Positions 38,082 through 48,933 of a DNA stretch of 64,000 bases are shown in pieces. Below the pieces are notes generated by a model. It saw only the letters and a list, made by a program, of their open reading frames with translations. It was not told the origin of the DNA and made no database searches. Within the stretch, counting starts at the first letter, position 1, and every line of letters begins with the position of its first letter. The position numbers and the translations under genes are program-made. Source of the DNA: Stenotrophomonas maltophilia (GTDB lineage: Bacteria; Pseudomonadota; Gammaproteobacteria; Xanthomonadales; Xanthomonadaceae). Location of the stretch: assembly GCF_900186865.1 (NCBI RefSeq), contig NZ_LT906480.1:4730001-4794000 (forward strand), given 5' to 3'.

Positions 38082-38654
38082 TCAGCCGCCGTAGCTGCCG
38101 CTGCTGCTGCGACGCGCGCTGGTGTTGCCGAAGCCACCACGGCTGGCAGTGACCGCACGGTTCGGTTCGCTGGTGACCGGGGCCAGGCCGGCCTTGCCCG
38201 CGCCGATGCCGCTGGCGGTGTTCAGGCCACCGGTGCCACCCGGTGCCGGGCGCGCCCAACCCGCGTTCTTGTCCTGGTAGGCCGGCGCCGACGCCGGTGC
38301 CTGCGGTGCCAGGCCTCCGCGGTTGCTCAGCATCTGCGACATGAAGAAGCCCATCATCATCGGGCCGATGAACGAGGTTCCGGCCGAGGTGTGCTGCTGC
38401 ACGCACTGCTCCGGCTTGTAGTCCTTCTCGCAGGCTTCCCTGCTGGCGTACTTCGGCGCCGCATCGGCGGCCTGCTTCTGCGCTTCGGCGAAGGCATTGC
38501 GGCACGACGACGGATCGCCGGTGGCCTCGGTGCAGGCCTCGACCGAGGTGTACAGGCCTTCCTGCACCTTCACCTCCGGCTCCTTCTGGCAGGCGGTGAA
38601 CAGCAGCGGCGCGGCGCTCATCAGCAGCAGCGCGGTGGTGCGGGAACGTTTCAT
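38082..38654 (-). CDS. ygiB: DUF1190 lipoprotein (YgiB-like)
   Basis: A 190-residue lipoprotein. The signal peptide ends LFTAC (Cys22). The mature part has the six Cys of DUF1190 (SVEACTEATGDPSSC, ASREACEKDYKPEQC and neighbours), which probably form disulfides, then a Gly/Ala/Pro-rich tail ending in a Ser/Arg/Gly cluster. YgiB and YgiC are a conserved pair in enterobacteria. The ATG at 38654 gives a proper signal peptide; the open frame upstream does not. Confidence 0.88.
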   Translation of the reverse strand: MKRSRTTALLLMSAAPLLFTACQKEPEVKVQEGLYTSVEACTEATGDPSSCRNAFAEAQKQAADAAPKYASREACEKDYKPEQCVQQHTSAGTSFIGPMMMGFFMSQMLSNRGGLAPQAPASAPAYQDKNAGWARPAPGGTGGLNTASGIGAGKAGLAPVTSEPNRAVTASRGGFGNTSARRSSSGSYGG

Positions 38655-38774
38655 GGCCTCATGCCCTGTCGACGGATCAATGCCCCAATGATGCCAAATC
38701 CGGGCCAGCAACCGGAATCGGCAAAGTCCGAAAGATGAACGGACTTTCATTTTCGTCGTTCCAATCAGGAATCG

Positions 38775-38812
38775 GGGGTCAGAGCCCGTCGCGCAGAACG
38801 GGATCCGACCCC
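38775..38812. repeat. GGGGTCAGAGCCC inverted element, copy A
   Basis: GGGGTCAGAGCCC (38775-38787) faces GGGATCCGACCCC (38800-38812) around a short variable loop. A second copy is at 53869. It lies in the 456-base space between the ygiB-like gene and ilvD, which otherwise holds two further repeats and the ilvD leader. Confidence 0.8.
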
Positions 38813-38836
38813 GTCAGATCGCAGGAAACTGTCGAA

Positions 38837-38938
38837 GGCGGGGTGGGTCCGGTTGCGGGGGCGTGAGCGCCATGGATGGCGCGACCGAGGCTACATGGAC
38901 GTACTTGCGCCGTCCCCCGCAGCCGGACCCACCCCGCC
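38837..38938. repeat. 25-base inverted repeat with a 52-base centre
   Basis: The arms at 38837-38861 and 38914-38938 are inverse copies with a single mismatch (starting GGCGGGGTGGGTCC). The centre contains GAGCGCCATGG, which has a small internal palindrome. As RNA it would form a very long GC-rich stem. It resembles a larger dispersed REP-like unit rather than a gene. Confidence 0.85.
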
Positions 38939-38970
38939 ATCCCACGGATAGCCCAGCTGTTGCTGTTGAG

Positions 38971-38995
38971 GTTGCCGGCCAGCGGCCGGCACTAC
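38971..38995. repeat. Solitary SMAG arm
   Basis: GTTGCCGGCCAGCGGCC ending CACTAC is a single inverted-orientation arm without its partner, 115 bases before ilvD. Confidence 0.8.
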
Positions 38996-39110
38996 CCCGG
39001 GTGCAGGGCGCAGCCCTGCCGCTCTCTCCCCGGTGGTTGCAGCAGCAACCGAAAAAATTGGCCATGATCGGCTGACCCCCACGTCGTACGGCCCGCCCGT
39101 TCCGCCAGCC

Positions 39111-40949
39111 ATGCCCGAATACCGTTCCCGCACCTCCACCGCCGGCCGCAACATGGCCGGCGCCCGCGCCCTGTGGCGTGCCACCGGCATGAAGGATGGC
39201 GACTTCCACAAGCCGATCATCGCCATCGCCAACTCCTTCACCCAGTTCGTGCCCGGCCACGTGCACCTGAAGGACCTCGGCCAGCTGGTCGCGCGCGAGA
39301 TCGAGCAGGTCGGCGGCGTCGCCAAGGAATTCAACACCATCGCCGTGGACGACGGCATCGCGATGGGCCACGACGGCATGCTGTATTCGCTGCCCAGCCG
39401 CGAGATCATCGCCGACGCCGTGGAGTACATGGTCAACGCGCACTGTGCCGACGCGCTGGTGTGCATCAGCAACTGCGACAAGATCACCCCCGGCATGCTG
39501 ATGGCCGCGCTGCGCCTCAACATCCCGGTGGTGTTCGTCTCCGGCGGGCCGATGGAAGCGGGCAAGACCAAGCTGTCCGAGCACAAGCTGGATCTGGTCG
39601 ATGCGATGGTGGTGGCCGCCGATGACAGCGCCTCCGACGAGAAGGTCGCGGCGTTCGAGCGCAGCGCCTGCCCCACCTGCGGCTCCTGCTCGGGCATGTT
39701 CACCGCCAACTCGATGAACTGCCTGACCGAAGCGCTGGGCCTGTCGCTGCCCGGCAACGGCACCACGTTGGCCACCCATGCCGACCGCGAGGCGCTGTTC
39801 CGCCGCGCCGGCCGCCTGATCGTCGAACTGTGCCACCGCTGGTATGGCGGCGAAGACCCCAGCGCGCTGCCGCGCGGCATCGCCACCCAGGCCGCATTTG
39901 CCAATGCGATGACCCTGGACATCGCCATGGGCGGCTCCACCAACACCATCCTGCACCTGCTGGCCGCAGCGCAGGAAGCGGAGGTCGACTTCGACCTGAC
40001 CCACATCGACGCGCTGTCGCGGCGCGTGCCGCAGCTGTGCAAGGTGGCGCCGAACACACCGAAGTACCACATCGAAGACGTGCACCGCGCCGGCGGCGTG
40101 TTCGGCATCCTCGGTGAACTGGACCGCGCCGGCCTGCTCGAAACCACGGTACCCACCGTGCACAGCGCCAGCCTGGCCGAAGCGCTGGAACGCTGGGATG
40201 TGGTGCGCAGTGACAACGACACCCTGCACACCTTCTTCAAGGCCGGTCCTGCCGGCATTCCCACCCAGGAAGCCTTCAGCCAGGCCACGCGCTGGCCGAC
40301 GCTGGACGTCGACCGCGCCGAGGGCTGCATCCGCTCGCTGCAGCATGCATATTCGCTGGAAGGCGGGCTGGCCGTGCTGCGCGGCAATCTGGCCATCGAT
40401 GGCTGCGTGGTGAAGACCGCCGGCGTGGACGAATCGATCCACGTGTTCGAAGGTCCCGCGCGTGTCTATGAAAGCCAGGACGCCGCCGTTGCCGGCATCC
40501 TCGCCGACGAGGTGCTGCCGGGCGAGGTGGTGGTGATCCGCTACGAAGGCCCGAAGGGCGGCCCCGGCATGCAGGAAATGCTCTACCCGACCAGCTACCT
40601 GAAGTCGAAGGGGCTGGGCAAGCAGTGTGCGCTACTGACCGACGGCCGCTTCTCCGGCGGCACCTCCGGCCTGTCGATCGGCCATGTCTCGCCGGAAGCC
40701 GCCAGCGGGGGTGTCATCGGCCTGGTGGAAGATGGCGACCGCATCCGCATCGACATTCCGGCCCGCCGAATCGACCTGCTGCTGGATGAGACCACGCTGG
40801 CCCAGCGCCGCAGCGACGCCGATGCGCGTGGTTGGAAGCCGCGCGCGCCGCGCCCACGCAAGGTCACCAGCGCGCTGAAGGCCTACGCCCTGCTGGCCAC
40901 CAGCGCCGACAAGGGCGCCGTACGCAACACCGCGCTTCTGGGCGATTGA
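39111..40949 (+). CDS. ilvD: Dihydroxy-acid dehydratase
   Basis: A 612-residue iron-sulfur enzyme of branched-chain amino-acid synthesis (dihydroxyisovalerate to ketoisovalerate and the isoleucine counterpart). Cluster-binding segments are [12 protein letters not shown] and [46 protein letters not shown] and [19 protein letters not shown] are family signatures. The ATG at 39111 gives the usual length. No leader peptide or attenuator was seen upstream. It is isolated from other ilv genes in this window. Confidence 0.97.
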   Translation: MPEYRSRTSTAGRNMAGARALWRATGMKDGDFHKPIIAIANSFTQFVPGHVHLKDLGQLVAREIEQVGGVAKEFNTIAVDDGIAMGHDGMLYSLPSREIIADAVEYMVNAHCADALVCISNCDKITPGMLMAALRLNIPVVFVSGGPMEAGKTKLSEHKLDLVDAMVVAADDSASDEKVAAFERSACPTCGSCSGMFTANSMNCLTEALGLSLPGNGTTLATHADREALFRRAGRLIVELCHRWYGGEDPSALPRGIATQAAFANAMTLDIAMGGSTNTILHLLAAAQEAEVDFDLTHIDALSRRVPQLCKVAPNTPKYHIEDVHRAGGVFGILGELDRAGLLETTVPTVHSASLAEALERWDVVRSDNDTLHTFFKAGPAGIPTQEAFSQATRWPTLDVDRAEGCIRSLQHAYSLEGGLAVLRGNLAIDGCVVKTAGVDESIHVFEGPARVYESQDAAVAGILADEVLPGEVVVIRYEGPKGGPGMQEMLYPTSYLKSKGLGKQCALLTDGRFSGGTSGLSIGHVSPEAASGGVIGLVEDGDRIRIDIPARRIDLLLDETTLAQRRSDADARGWKPRAPRPRKVTSALKAYALLATSADKGAVRNTALLGD

Positions 40950-40959
40950 CCGCCATACG

Positions 40960-41077
40960 GTAGTGCCGGCCGCTGGCCGGCATCTGGGAAAAGGGGACGG
41001 AGGGAATTAAGTCGTTTGTGCCATAAACGACTTAATTCCCTCCGTCCCCTTTTTTCCGGCCAGCGGCCGGCACTACC
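40960..41077. repeat. SMAG pair interrupted by a perfect 29-bp palindrome
   Basis: The left SMAG arm (40960-40983) and right arm (about 41056-41077) enclose a perfect inverted repeat with 29-base arms at 40989-41017 and 41025-41053 around the 7-base loop GTGCCAT. The palindrome arm begins AAAAGGGGACGGAGGG and contains TTAAGTCGTTT. The right end of the palindrome merges into a run of six T, so on the plus strand it could also act as the ilvD terminator. A single arm of the same palindrome occurs at 56548. Confidence 0.92.
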
Positions 41078-41079
41078 GG

Positions 41080-43182
41080 TCAGCCGATCACACGCTTGAA
41101 CGGCGGCAGCGCGTCGATGATGCGCTTGCCGTAGCGGCGGGTCAGCAGCCGCGAATCGAGGATGATCACGCGGCCGGTGTCGGTGGAAGTGCGGATCAGG
41201 CGGCCTGCGAACTGGGTCAGCGTGCGCAACGCATGCGGAATGGCGATCAGATTGAAGGCATTCAGCCCACGCCCCTCGAACCATTCGCTGAGGGTAGCGG
41301 TCTGCGGATCAGTCGGCACCGCGAACGGCACCTGGGTGATCACCACCGTGGTGCAGGCTTCACCGGGCAGGTCGAGGCCTTCGCCGAACGAATTCAGCCC
41401 AAACAGCACCGAGCCCTCGCCCGCCGCCACGCGCCGCAGATGCTCGTCGATCAGGCGGGTCTTGGACATCTCGCCCTGCACCAGCACCTGCTTGCGGCGC
41501 GCGGCCGACATCAGCCCGGCCACCTTCTCCATCTTCCAGCGCGAGGTGAACAGCACCATCGAGCCCTTGGCCCAGTCCAGCTCGGTGTCGAGGTAGCGCG
41601 CCACTTCACGCGGGTGGCCCTCGCGGTCGTCTGGAGTGACCGGGAATTTCGGCACGATCAGTTCGGCCTGGTTGGGCAGGTCGAACGGTGACGACAACGA
41701 GACCATCTCGGCCTCTTCCGGAATGCCGTTGTCGATCGCCAGCGACTGGAAGTCGCCACCGCCGGTCAGCGTCGCCGAGGTCATCACCACCGAGTCCACT
41801 TCATCCCACAGCAGCTTGCGCAGCACGTGCGCGGCCGACACCGGCGAGCCGTGCAGCACCAGGTCGCCGTCGCGGGTGGCGGTGACCCAGCGCGCCATCG
41901 GCGGCGCACCGTCCTTGTCTTTGCGACGCCAGGCCTGCCACAGGTTGTACTGCTGCTCGATCATTTCCAGCGCCATGCCCAGGTTGCGCTGCAGGCGCTC
42001 GCGCGCGGCATCGTCCGGCTTGCCCTTGGCCACCTGCGCGGTGGCGGCGTGCGCCCAGTTGTAGAGGCTGCGGGTATCGTCAGCCAACGCCTCGATCGGC
42101 TCGCGCCAGGCCTCGGGCAGTCGCCCATTGGCCGCGCGCCACATCGGCTCTTCGTCCGCCGGCGCCGGCATCCACACGCGCTCGATATGATCGCGGAACG
42201 CGCGCAGCTGCTTGGCCACGTTGCTGGCCACCTCGATCGCTTCGTTCGGCAGCAGGTTGCCAAGGCGATCCTTGTCCACCGCGCGGTAGGCGCCAGCGAT
42301 CAGGATCTGCAGGCGGCCGGTACGCTTGGCCATCTCGTCCAGCGCCAGGCTGGCCGCGCCCTGGTCGATCGCCACGTTGCCGATGTGATGGCCTTCGTCC
42401 AGCACCAGCAGCATGTCCGAGGGCGGCGCGATCAACGGCTGGCCGTTGTCGCTGTCGCCGATCGACAGCGCCGACAGCAGCAGCGCGTGGTTGGTGACCA
42501 CGATCTGCGCATCACGCACGGTGTTGCGCGAACGCAGCACCGCACACTGCGCCGAATAGGCACAACGGCGCCCGGCGCAGCCCGAAGCCGGCGTGGTGAT
42601 GCGGCTGCGCAGGCCGGGGCTGATGGTCTCCGGTGCGTTGTCGATATCGCCATCCCAGCTGCCGCTGGTGAAGGCGTCGGTCAGGCGCTTGGCGATGTCC
42701 ATCTCGATCGGCGCCAGTGGCCGGTCGAACAGCGGCGCGTCATCCTCGAACATGCCACCCTGCGAGCCCTCGCCCTGCGCCTCGGCGGCATTGCGCGTGC
42801 ACAGGTAGCGGGTACGGCCCTTGGCCAGCGCCACGGTCGCCTCCAGGCCGGTGGCTTTCAGGAAATTCGGGATATCGCGCTCGACCAGCTGCGACTGCAG
42901 CGCCACGGTGCCGGTGCTGATCACCAGCTTCTTCTTGCTGGCCAATGCGATCGGCACGCCTGCGGTGAGGTAGCCCAGGCTCTTGCCGACGCCGGTGGGC
43001 GCCTCGACCACGCCGACGCCACCGCTTTTCGACAGCGCACGCGACACCACGCCGATCATCTGGCTCTGCGAGCGACGGGTGGAAAAGCCGGGGGTATTGG
43101 CCTGCAGCGTCGTGTACGCCTTGCGGATCGCGTCCTTCAAGGTGTCATCGAGGGTGCGCGGAGCGGCGACGGTTTCGGTCAC
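41080..43182 (-). CDS. dinG: ATP-dependent DNA helicase DinG
   Basis: A 700-residue XPD-like superfamily 2 helicase that unwinds 5'-3' and removes R-loops. Walker A is APTGVGKS (about 61-68), the DEAH-type box is LVLDEGHH, and SATLTGGGDF and QFAGRLIRTSTDTG are later motifs. Four cysteines for the iron-sulfur cluster are visible (RYLC, then CAGRRCAYSAQC). The start is taken as GTG at 43182 (VTETVAAPRTL), because the 36 codons open upstream lack helicase similarity; its ribosome site is weak. The stop lies 2 bases from a SMAG arm. Confidence 0.92.
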   Translation of the reverse strand: MTETVAAPRTLDDTLKDAIRKAYTTLQANTPGFSTRRSQSQMIGVVSRALSKSGGVGVVEAPTGVGKSLGYLTAGVPIALASKKKLVISTGTVALQSQLVERDIPNFLKATGLEATVALAKGRTRYLCTRNAAEAQGEGSQGGMFEDDAPLFDRPLAPIEMDIAKRLTDAFTSGSWDGDIDNAPETISPGLRSRITTPASGCAGRRCAYSAQCAVLRSRNTVRDAQIVVTNHALLLSALSIGDSDNGQPLIAPPSDMLLVLDEGHHIGNVAIDQGAASLALDEMAKRTGRLQILIAGAYRAVDKDRLGNLLPNEAIEVASNVAKQLRAFRDHIERVWMPAPADEEPMWRAANGRLPEAWREPIEALADDTRSLYNWAHAATAQVAKGKPDDAARERLQRNLGMALEMIEQQYNLWQAWRRKDKDGAPPMARWVTATRDGDLVLHGSPVSAAHVLRKLLWDEVDSVVMTSATLTGGGDFQSLAIDNGIPEEAEMVSLSSPFDLPNQAELIVPKFPVTPDDREGHPREVARYLDTELDWAKGSMVLFTSRWKMEKVAGLMSAARRKQVLVQGEMSKTRLIDEHLRRVAAGEGSVLFGLNSFGEGLDLPGEACTTVVITQVPFAVPTDPQTATLSEWFEGRGLNAFNLIAIPHALRTLTQFAGRLIRTSTDTGRVIILDSRLLTRRYGKRIIDALPPFKRVIG

Positions 43183-43323
43183 GCCGGGAATTACCGTGGC
43201 TGGATCAGGCCGGTCATTGTCGCATGGCCGGCCACGTTCACCGCCGCTGGCACCCTGAACGGGCCAGCGACGACGCCCGGCGGCGGTCACGGTCCGATCG
43301 CCGGACCGCCCAAGGGCCAGATA

Positions 43324-43342
43324 CGCCGGGCATGGCCCGGCG
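43324..43342. repeat. REP-like hairpin
   Basis: CGCCGGGC and GCCCGGCG form an 8-bp stem around a 3-base loop. A related hairpin is at 58277. It lies at the end of the small membrane protein gene. Confidence 0.5.
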
Positions 43343-43349
43343 CTGCCGG

Positions 43350-43703
43350 TCAGGCCGCCGGGATCGTACGGCTACGCAGCAGGCGTACCAGTGCCCACAC
43401 CAGCAGCACCACGCCGATGGCCTCGACCATCGCCAGCGCGAAATGCAGCACGCCGAGGATGGCGCTCATGCCCGAGATGGCGTTGAAGTTGCCGCTGCTG
43501 ATCAACCACATCGGCAGGATGCCGGCGGCCATGCCGCCCAGGCTGGACAGCAGCAGCAGTACCAGGCCAACCAGAGCGCCGGTGCGCGTCGCATCACGCG
43601 GCGCGCCGACCACCCAGACCAGGCCCACGCACAGCGCGATCAGCACCGGCAGGCGCACGCCGACCATGCTCAGCACCGACACCATCAACGTTGTGCTGTC
43701 CAT
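43350..43703 (-). CDS. Small hydrophobic membrane protein of unknown function
   Basis: A 117-residue protein that is almost entirely hydrophobic, with about four membrane segments (around 15-33, 42-60, 63-80 and 85-107). Its ATG at 43703 lies 3 bases after the aroE stop on the same strand, so it is the second gene of an aroE operon. No family is recognised. The GC content and position argue that it is a genuine gene. Confidence 0.75.
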   Translation of the reverse strand: MDSTTLMVSVLSMVGVRLPVLIALCVGLVWVVGAPRDATRTGALVGLVLLLLSSLGGMAAGILPMWLISSGNFNAISGMSAILGVLHFALAMVEAIGVVLLVWALVRLLRSRTIPAA

Positions 43704-43706
43704 CGA

Positions 43707-44552
43707 TCAGTCCTCGCCGGCCAGCACGGCCGAGCCCTGGCGCAGCGACTGGTAGACCTCGTCGGTCTGCGGGCGCACACCGTGCCACTGCAGGAAACTC
43801 TCAGCGGCCTGCTCGACCAGCATGCCCAGGCCATCGACCGTATTGCGGCACTCCGCGGCGCGCGCCCAGGCCAGGAAGGCGATCGCCGCTTCGCCGTAGT
43901 TGAGGTCGACGGCGGTGGTCATCGAGTTGACCAGCGACAGCGGCAGCTTGAACTCGACGTCGCGATCGTGGCCGGCCGAGGTGGCGTTGACGATCAGTTC
44001 GAAGTCACCCAGATCACGCAGGTCTTCCCAGTAGCGGCTGATCGCGCGACCCGGCTCACCCATCGCATCGATCAGTTCATCAGCGCGTTCCGGCGTGCGG
44101 TTGACCACCACCAGCTCGGTGATGCCGGCATCAAGCAGCGCCGGGGCGACGCTGCGCGCGGAGCCACCGGCACCGATCAGCAACATGCGGCGGCCACGCA
44201 GGTCCAGGCCATGGCGGTCGGTCAGGTCACGCACCAGGCCGATGCCGTCGGTGGTGTCGCCATGCCAGCGGTCGCCCTTGCGCAGCAGCGTGTTGACCGA
44301 ACCGGCGCGGCGCGCGCGTGCGGTCAGGGTGGTGCACACCGAGAACGCGGCCTCCTTGTGCGGCGAGGTGACGTTGGCGCCGACACCGCCGTCGGCGGCG
44401 AAGGCCTCCAGGCCGGCAAGGAACGCATCCGGGGCCAGGTCGATCGCGCGGTAGTCCACCGCGATGCCTTCCTGGCGACCGAACGTCGCGTGGATCTGCG
44501 GCGACTTCGAGTGGGCAACGGGGTGTCCGAAGACGGCGTAACGGTCGGTCAT
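43707..44552 (-). CDS. aroE: Shikimate dehydrogenase
   Basis: A 281-residue NADPH enzyme of the shikimate pathway (3-dehydroshikimate to shikimate). The shikimate-binding HSKSP (14-18), NVTSPHK with catalytic Lys66, and TDGIGL with Asp102 are in place. The NADP site is GAGGSAR (127-133) followed by [17 protein letters not shown] and DLNYGE are also typical. The start at 44552 is clear. It is divergent from the PD40 protein gene. Confidence 0.96.
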   Translation of the reverse strand: MTDRYAVFGHPVAHSKSPQIHATFGRQEGIAVDYRAIDLAPDAFLAGLEAFAADGGVGANVTSPHKEAAFSVCTTLTARARRAGSVNTLLRKGDRWHGDTTDGIGLVRDLTDRHGLDLRGRRMLLIGAGGSARSVAPALLDAGITELVVVNRTPERADELIDAMGEPGRAISRYWEDLRDLGDFELIVNATSAGHDRDVEFKLPLSLVNSMTTAVDLNYGEAAIAFLAWARAAECRNTVDGLGMLVEQAAESFLQWHGVRPQTDEVYQSLRQGSAVLAGED

Positions 44553-44600
44553 GGAATCCTCAAGCTGGCTAGACTGATGCTCTTTCGTGCACGGACCCGG

Positions 44601-45464
44601 ATGATGCGCATCACCCCGCCCCTGCTGGTGCTTGCCGCCAGTCTACTCTCTGCCCCCGTGGCGATGGCGTTGAACGAGTACGGAATCGAAGGCATGGGCG
44701 TGGTCTCGACCCGTGCCGACGAGGGCCGCGCCACGATCAGCGCCGATGGCCAGCGCATCGTTTTCGCCCGCCGCAGCGAAGCTGGCTGGGGTCTGTGGGA
44801 GGCGCGCGTGGTCGACGGCCGCTGGCAGCAGGCGCAGGCCTTGCCGGTAGGCGTGGCCGGTGAGGCCCGTGATCCCTACTTCAGCCGTGACGGCCGCTGG
44901 CTGCTGTTCGCCGCCGGCCGCGAGGGCAAGCTGGCGCTGTATCGGGCCGCGCTGGCCGCCGATGGCCAGCTGGGCAGCGCGCAGGCCCTGGGCGGCGATG
45001 GCGGGCGCCGGGAAGAGCGCGGACCGGCCCTGAGCGCGGATGGCCAGCGGCTGTTGTTTGCCCGCCAGCAGGGCGGTGGCGCCGGCTGGGACCTGTTCGT
45101 GGCAACGCTGGATGCCCAGGGACTGCGTGGCCCGGCCACCGCACTGAGCGCGTTGAACAGCGCCGACGACGAGACCGACGGCGACTGGCTGGGCAACGAT
45201 GGCGCGGTGGTGTTCAGCCGCGGCAACGGCGCGACCGCACAGGTGTGGAGCAGCGGCTGCGCGTGGAGTGGCGCGGCCCTGCAACCGTTGGGACTGTCGT
45301 TCAACCAGACCGGCGGCTGGACCGGCGCGCCGGTGATCGACAACGCCAAGCCAGGCGAAATGATGGTGGCCAGCAGCGCGGCCAGGGCACCGCGTGCCGG
45401 TGGCGTGGACGTGTACCGGTTGGCGGTGCCGAAGGTGGCGGCGGTGGCCGGGTGCGTGCGGTAG
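44601..45464 (+). CDS. Secreted TolB-like (PD40 beta-propeller) protein
   Basis: A 287-residue exported protein. From the ATG at 44601 (ATG also at 44604 and 44577) residues 1-23 form a signal peptide ending PVAMA. The mature part has PD40-type repeats: [57 protein letters not shown], followed by a Cys pair later on. Such propellers bind partner proteins or ligands; function is not known here. The stop codon TAG lies inside the GTAG head of a SMAG element, so the repeat supplies the end of the protein. Confidence 0.82.
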   Translation: MMRITPPLLVLAASLLSAPVAMALNEYGIEGMGVVSTRADEGRATISADGQRIVFARRSEAGWGLWEARVVDGRWQQAQALPVGVAGEARDPYFSRDGRWLLFAAGREGKLALYRAALAADGQLGSAQALGGDGGRREERGPALSADGQRLLFARQQGGGAGWDLFVATLDAQGLRGPATALSALNSADDETDGDWLGNDGAVVFSRGNGATAQVWSSGCAWSGAALQPLGLSFNQTGGWTGAPVIDNAKPGEMMVASSAARAPRAGGVDVYRLAVPKVAAVAGCVR

Positions 45465-45573
45465 ATCCACGCCGGGCGTGGATAGCCGTTTGGTAGATGC
45501 CAACCTTGGTTGGCATACGTGAAAGCGCCAACCAAGGTTGGCGACTACCAGTAGATCCACGCGATGCGTGGAT
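45461..45573. repeat. SMAG cluster of two subtypes
   Basis: A GTAGATCCACG-type element at 45461-45483 overlaps the stop codon of the preceding gene. Next come a GTAGATGCCAACC-type arm (45492-45515), its inverse (45525-45549) and a second GTAGATCCACG-type element (45551-45573). It separates two convergent genes. Confidence 0.85.
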
Positions 45574-45584
45574 GAAACGCCCCG

Positions 45585-45854
45585 TCAGCGCGACAACACC
45601 TTGGCGCGCAACTGCTCGTACTCCATCTCGCTCAGCTGGCCATTGTCCTTGCGCTGGTTCAGCGCGGCCAGCTCGGCCTGCACGCTGTCCGGCAGGGCCT
45701 GCTCACGGGCCACGTGGCGGGCGGCGGAGAGCTGCTCCGGTGGGCGCTTGCCCGCGCGCCAGGCGGCGATGAAGACACCGACGATGATGGCGCCGAACAC
45801 CAGCGTGCCGGTGCCCCAGATCAGCCATTGCATCCATCCCAGTTCGGGTCCCAT
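45585..45854 (-). CDS. Small membrane protein with SHOCT-like C-terminus
   Basis: An 89-residue protein with one N-terminal membrane segment (about 8-31, LIWGTGTLVFGAIIVGVFIAAW) and a C-terminal short helical domain, LNQRKDNGQLSEMEYEQLRAKVLS, which fits the SHOCT type (a short oligomerisation or binding unit). A GGAGGA ribosome site precedes the ATG at 45854. It lies just downstream of hemB on the same strand, 32 bases after it. Confidence 0.85.
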   Translation of the reverse strand: MGPELGWMQWLIWGTGTLVFGAIIVGVFIAAWRAGKRPPEQLSAARHVAREQALPDSVQAELAALNQRKDNGQLSEMEYEQLRAKVLSR

Positions 45855-45886
45855 CGCGCAGTCCTCCGTCTATCGTGGCGCTATTG

Positions 45887-47813
<1,927 letters not shown>

Positions 47814-47935
47814 GGGGCAGCCGCGCGGGGCGCGGATTCACAGGCACGCGGGGGGCTCGCGCAGCCATTCATTGTACGCCCCCGCCCGGCCACCGGCCGT
47901 GTGCCTGCGACGCCCTGTCGCACCCGGGACCGGGC

Positions 47936-48184
47936 TCAGACCACGCCGCCGCCCAGGCCAAGACGCAGGATGCCGACCACCACCACGATACCGTTCAGGA
48001 CCAACCCGGCCCAGGCCCGGCCACGCTTGCTCGGGTGGGTGAACAGGATGCCCAGCGCGGCGATCACCGCACCGACCGCGGCGAACGGGATCAGGAACCA
48101 GTTGCCCCAGCCCAGCAGCGGAATCAACGCCAGGATCATCCACAACAGCGCCAATACGCCCCACAACAGACTGATCACACCCAT
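47936..48184 (-). CDS. Small membrane protein (DUF4190-like size and layout)
   Basis: An 82-residue protein with three hydrophobic segments (about 4-22, 29-47 and 59-80). FTHPSKRGRAWAGLVLNGIVV resembles the conserved end of DUF4190-type proteins. The ATG at 48184 follows a good GGGAGAG site; the longer open frame upstream is not needed. Function unknown. Confidence 0.75.
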   Translation of the reverse strand: MGVISLLWGVLALLWMILALIPLLGWGNWFLIPFAAVGAVIAALGILFTHPSKRGRAWAGLVLNGIVVVVGILRLGLGGGVV

Positions 48185-48368
48185 GCCGCTCTCCCGCAGT
48201 TGGTTCCTGGCCCCACCATAATCGTTCCCGTTGCCGCCGCCTACTGCCATTGGCGGGGCTGTCACCCGGCCCGTGCTAGCGTGCTGTCGTGCGTGCCCCG
48301 GCCCGGGTGTTGGCGCCGATTCAGAGTGGCCCGCCGATCATCGCAACCAGTCCTGCAGGGGAAGTGCC

Positions 48369-48827
48369 ATGAACATCCGTTGGGCCGCGTTGGCGGCCAT
48401 GCTGCTGGTCGCCGCCGGCTGTGCCAGCACCTCCAAGGTGATGCTGGGCCGCGCCCGCGCACCGATCGATCCGGCGCTGGTGCAGATCTATTCGACGCCA
48501 CCGGCCGGCTCCCAGGAAATCGCCCAGCTGGAATCGTCTTCCGCCGTCGGCTTCGGCACCCAGGGCCAGACCGACGCCGCCGTGGCCCGCCTGAAGCGTG
48601 AAGCCGCAGCGCTGGGCGCCAACGGCGTGGTGCTGATGGGCGTGGGCAGCAGCGGTTCGCCGGTAGGCATGTCGGTAGGCGCGGGCACGTTCGGCTCGCA
48701 CGTCGGTGGCGGCGTCGGCATCGGGATTCCGACCACGCAGAAGCGCGCCGCGGGCGTCGCGATCTGGGTGCCGAATCCGGCACCGCCGGCGCGGTTGCCG
48801 ACACAGGTGATTACCCCGCAGCGGTGA
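48369..48827 (+). CDS. Lipoprotein of unknown function
   Basis: A 152-residue lipoprotein. The signal peptide ends VAAGC (Cys18). The mature domain has TDAAVARLKREAAALGANGVVLMGV, reminiscent of small YbjQ/DUF4156-type periplasmic domains, followed by a Gly/Ser/Val-rich segment (GMSVGAGTFGSHVGGGVGIG). The ATG at 48369 gives a proper signal peptide with GGGGAAG upstream. It stands alone and is followed by a SMAG pair. Confidence 0.8.
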   Translation: MNIRWAALAAMLLVAAGCASTSKVMLGRARAPIDPALVQIYSTPPAGSQEIAQLESSSAVGFGTQGQTDAAVARLKREAAALGANGVVLMGVGSSGSPVGMSVGAGTFGSHVGGGVGIGIPTTQKRAAGVAIWVPNPAPPARLPTQVITPQR

Positions 48828-48846
48828 CGCAGCAGCGTCACCGCAG

Positions 48847-48923
48847 GTAGTGCCGGCCGCTGGCCGGCAACCCCAGGAATCCTTCCTGCGCCAGGGGCAA
48901 TGCCGGCCAGCGGCCGGCACTAC
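48847..48923. repeat. SMAG inverted pair
   Basis: GTAGTGCCGGCCGCTGGCC at 48847 faces its inverse ending GGCACTAC at 48923, between the convergent ends of the lipoprotein and the DUF885 genes. Confidence 0.9.
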
Positions 48924-48933
48924 CCGGTGATGC

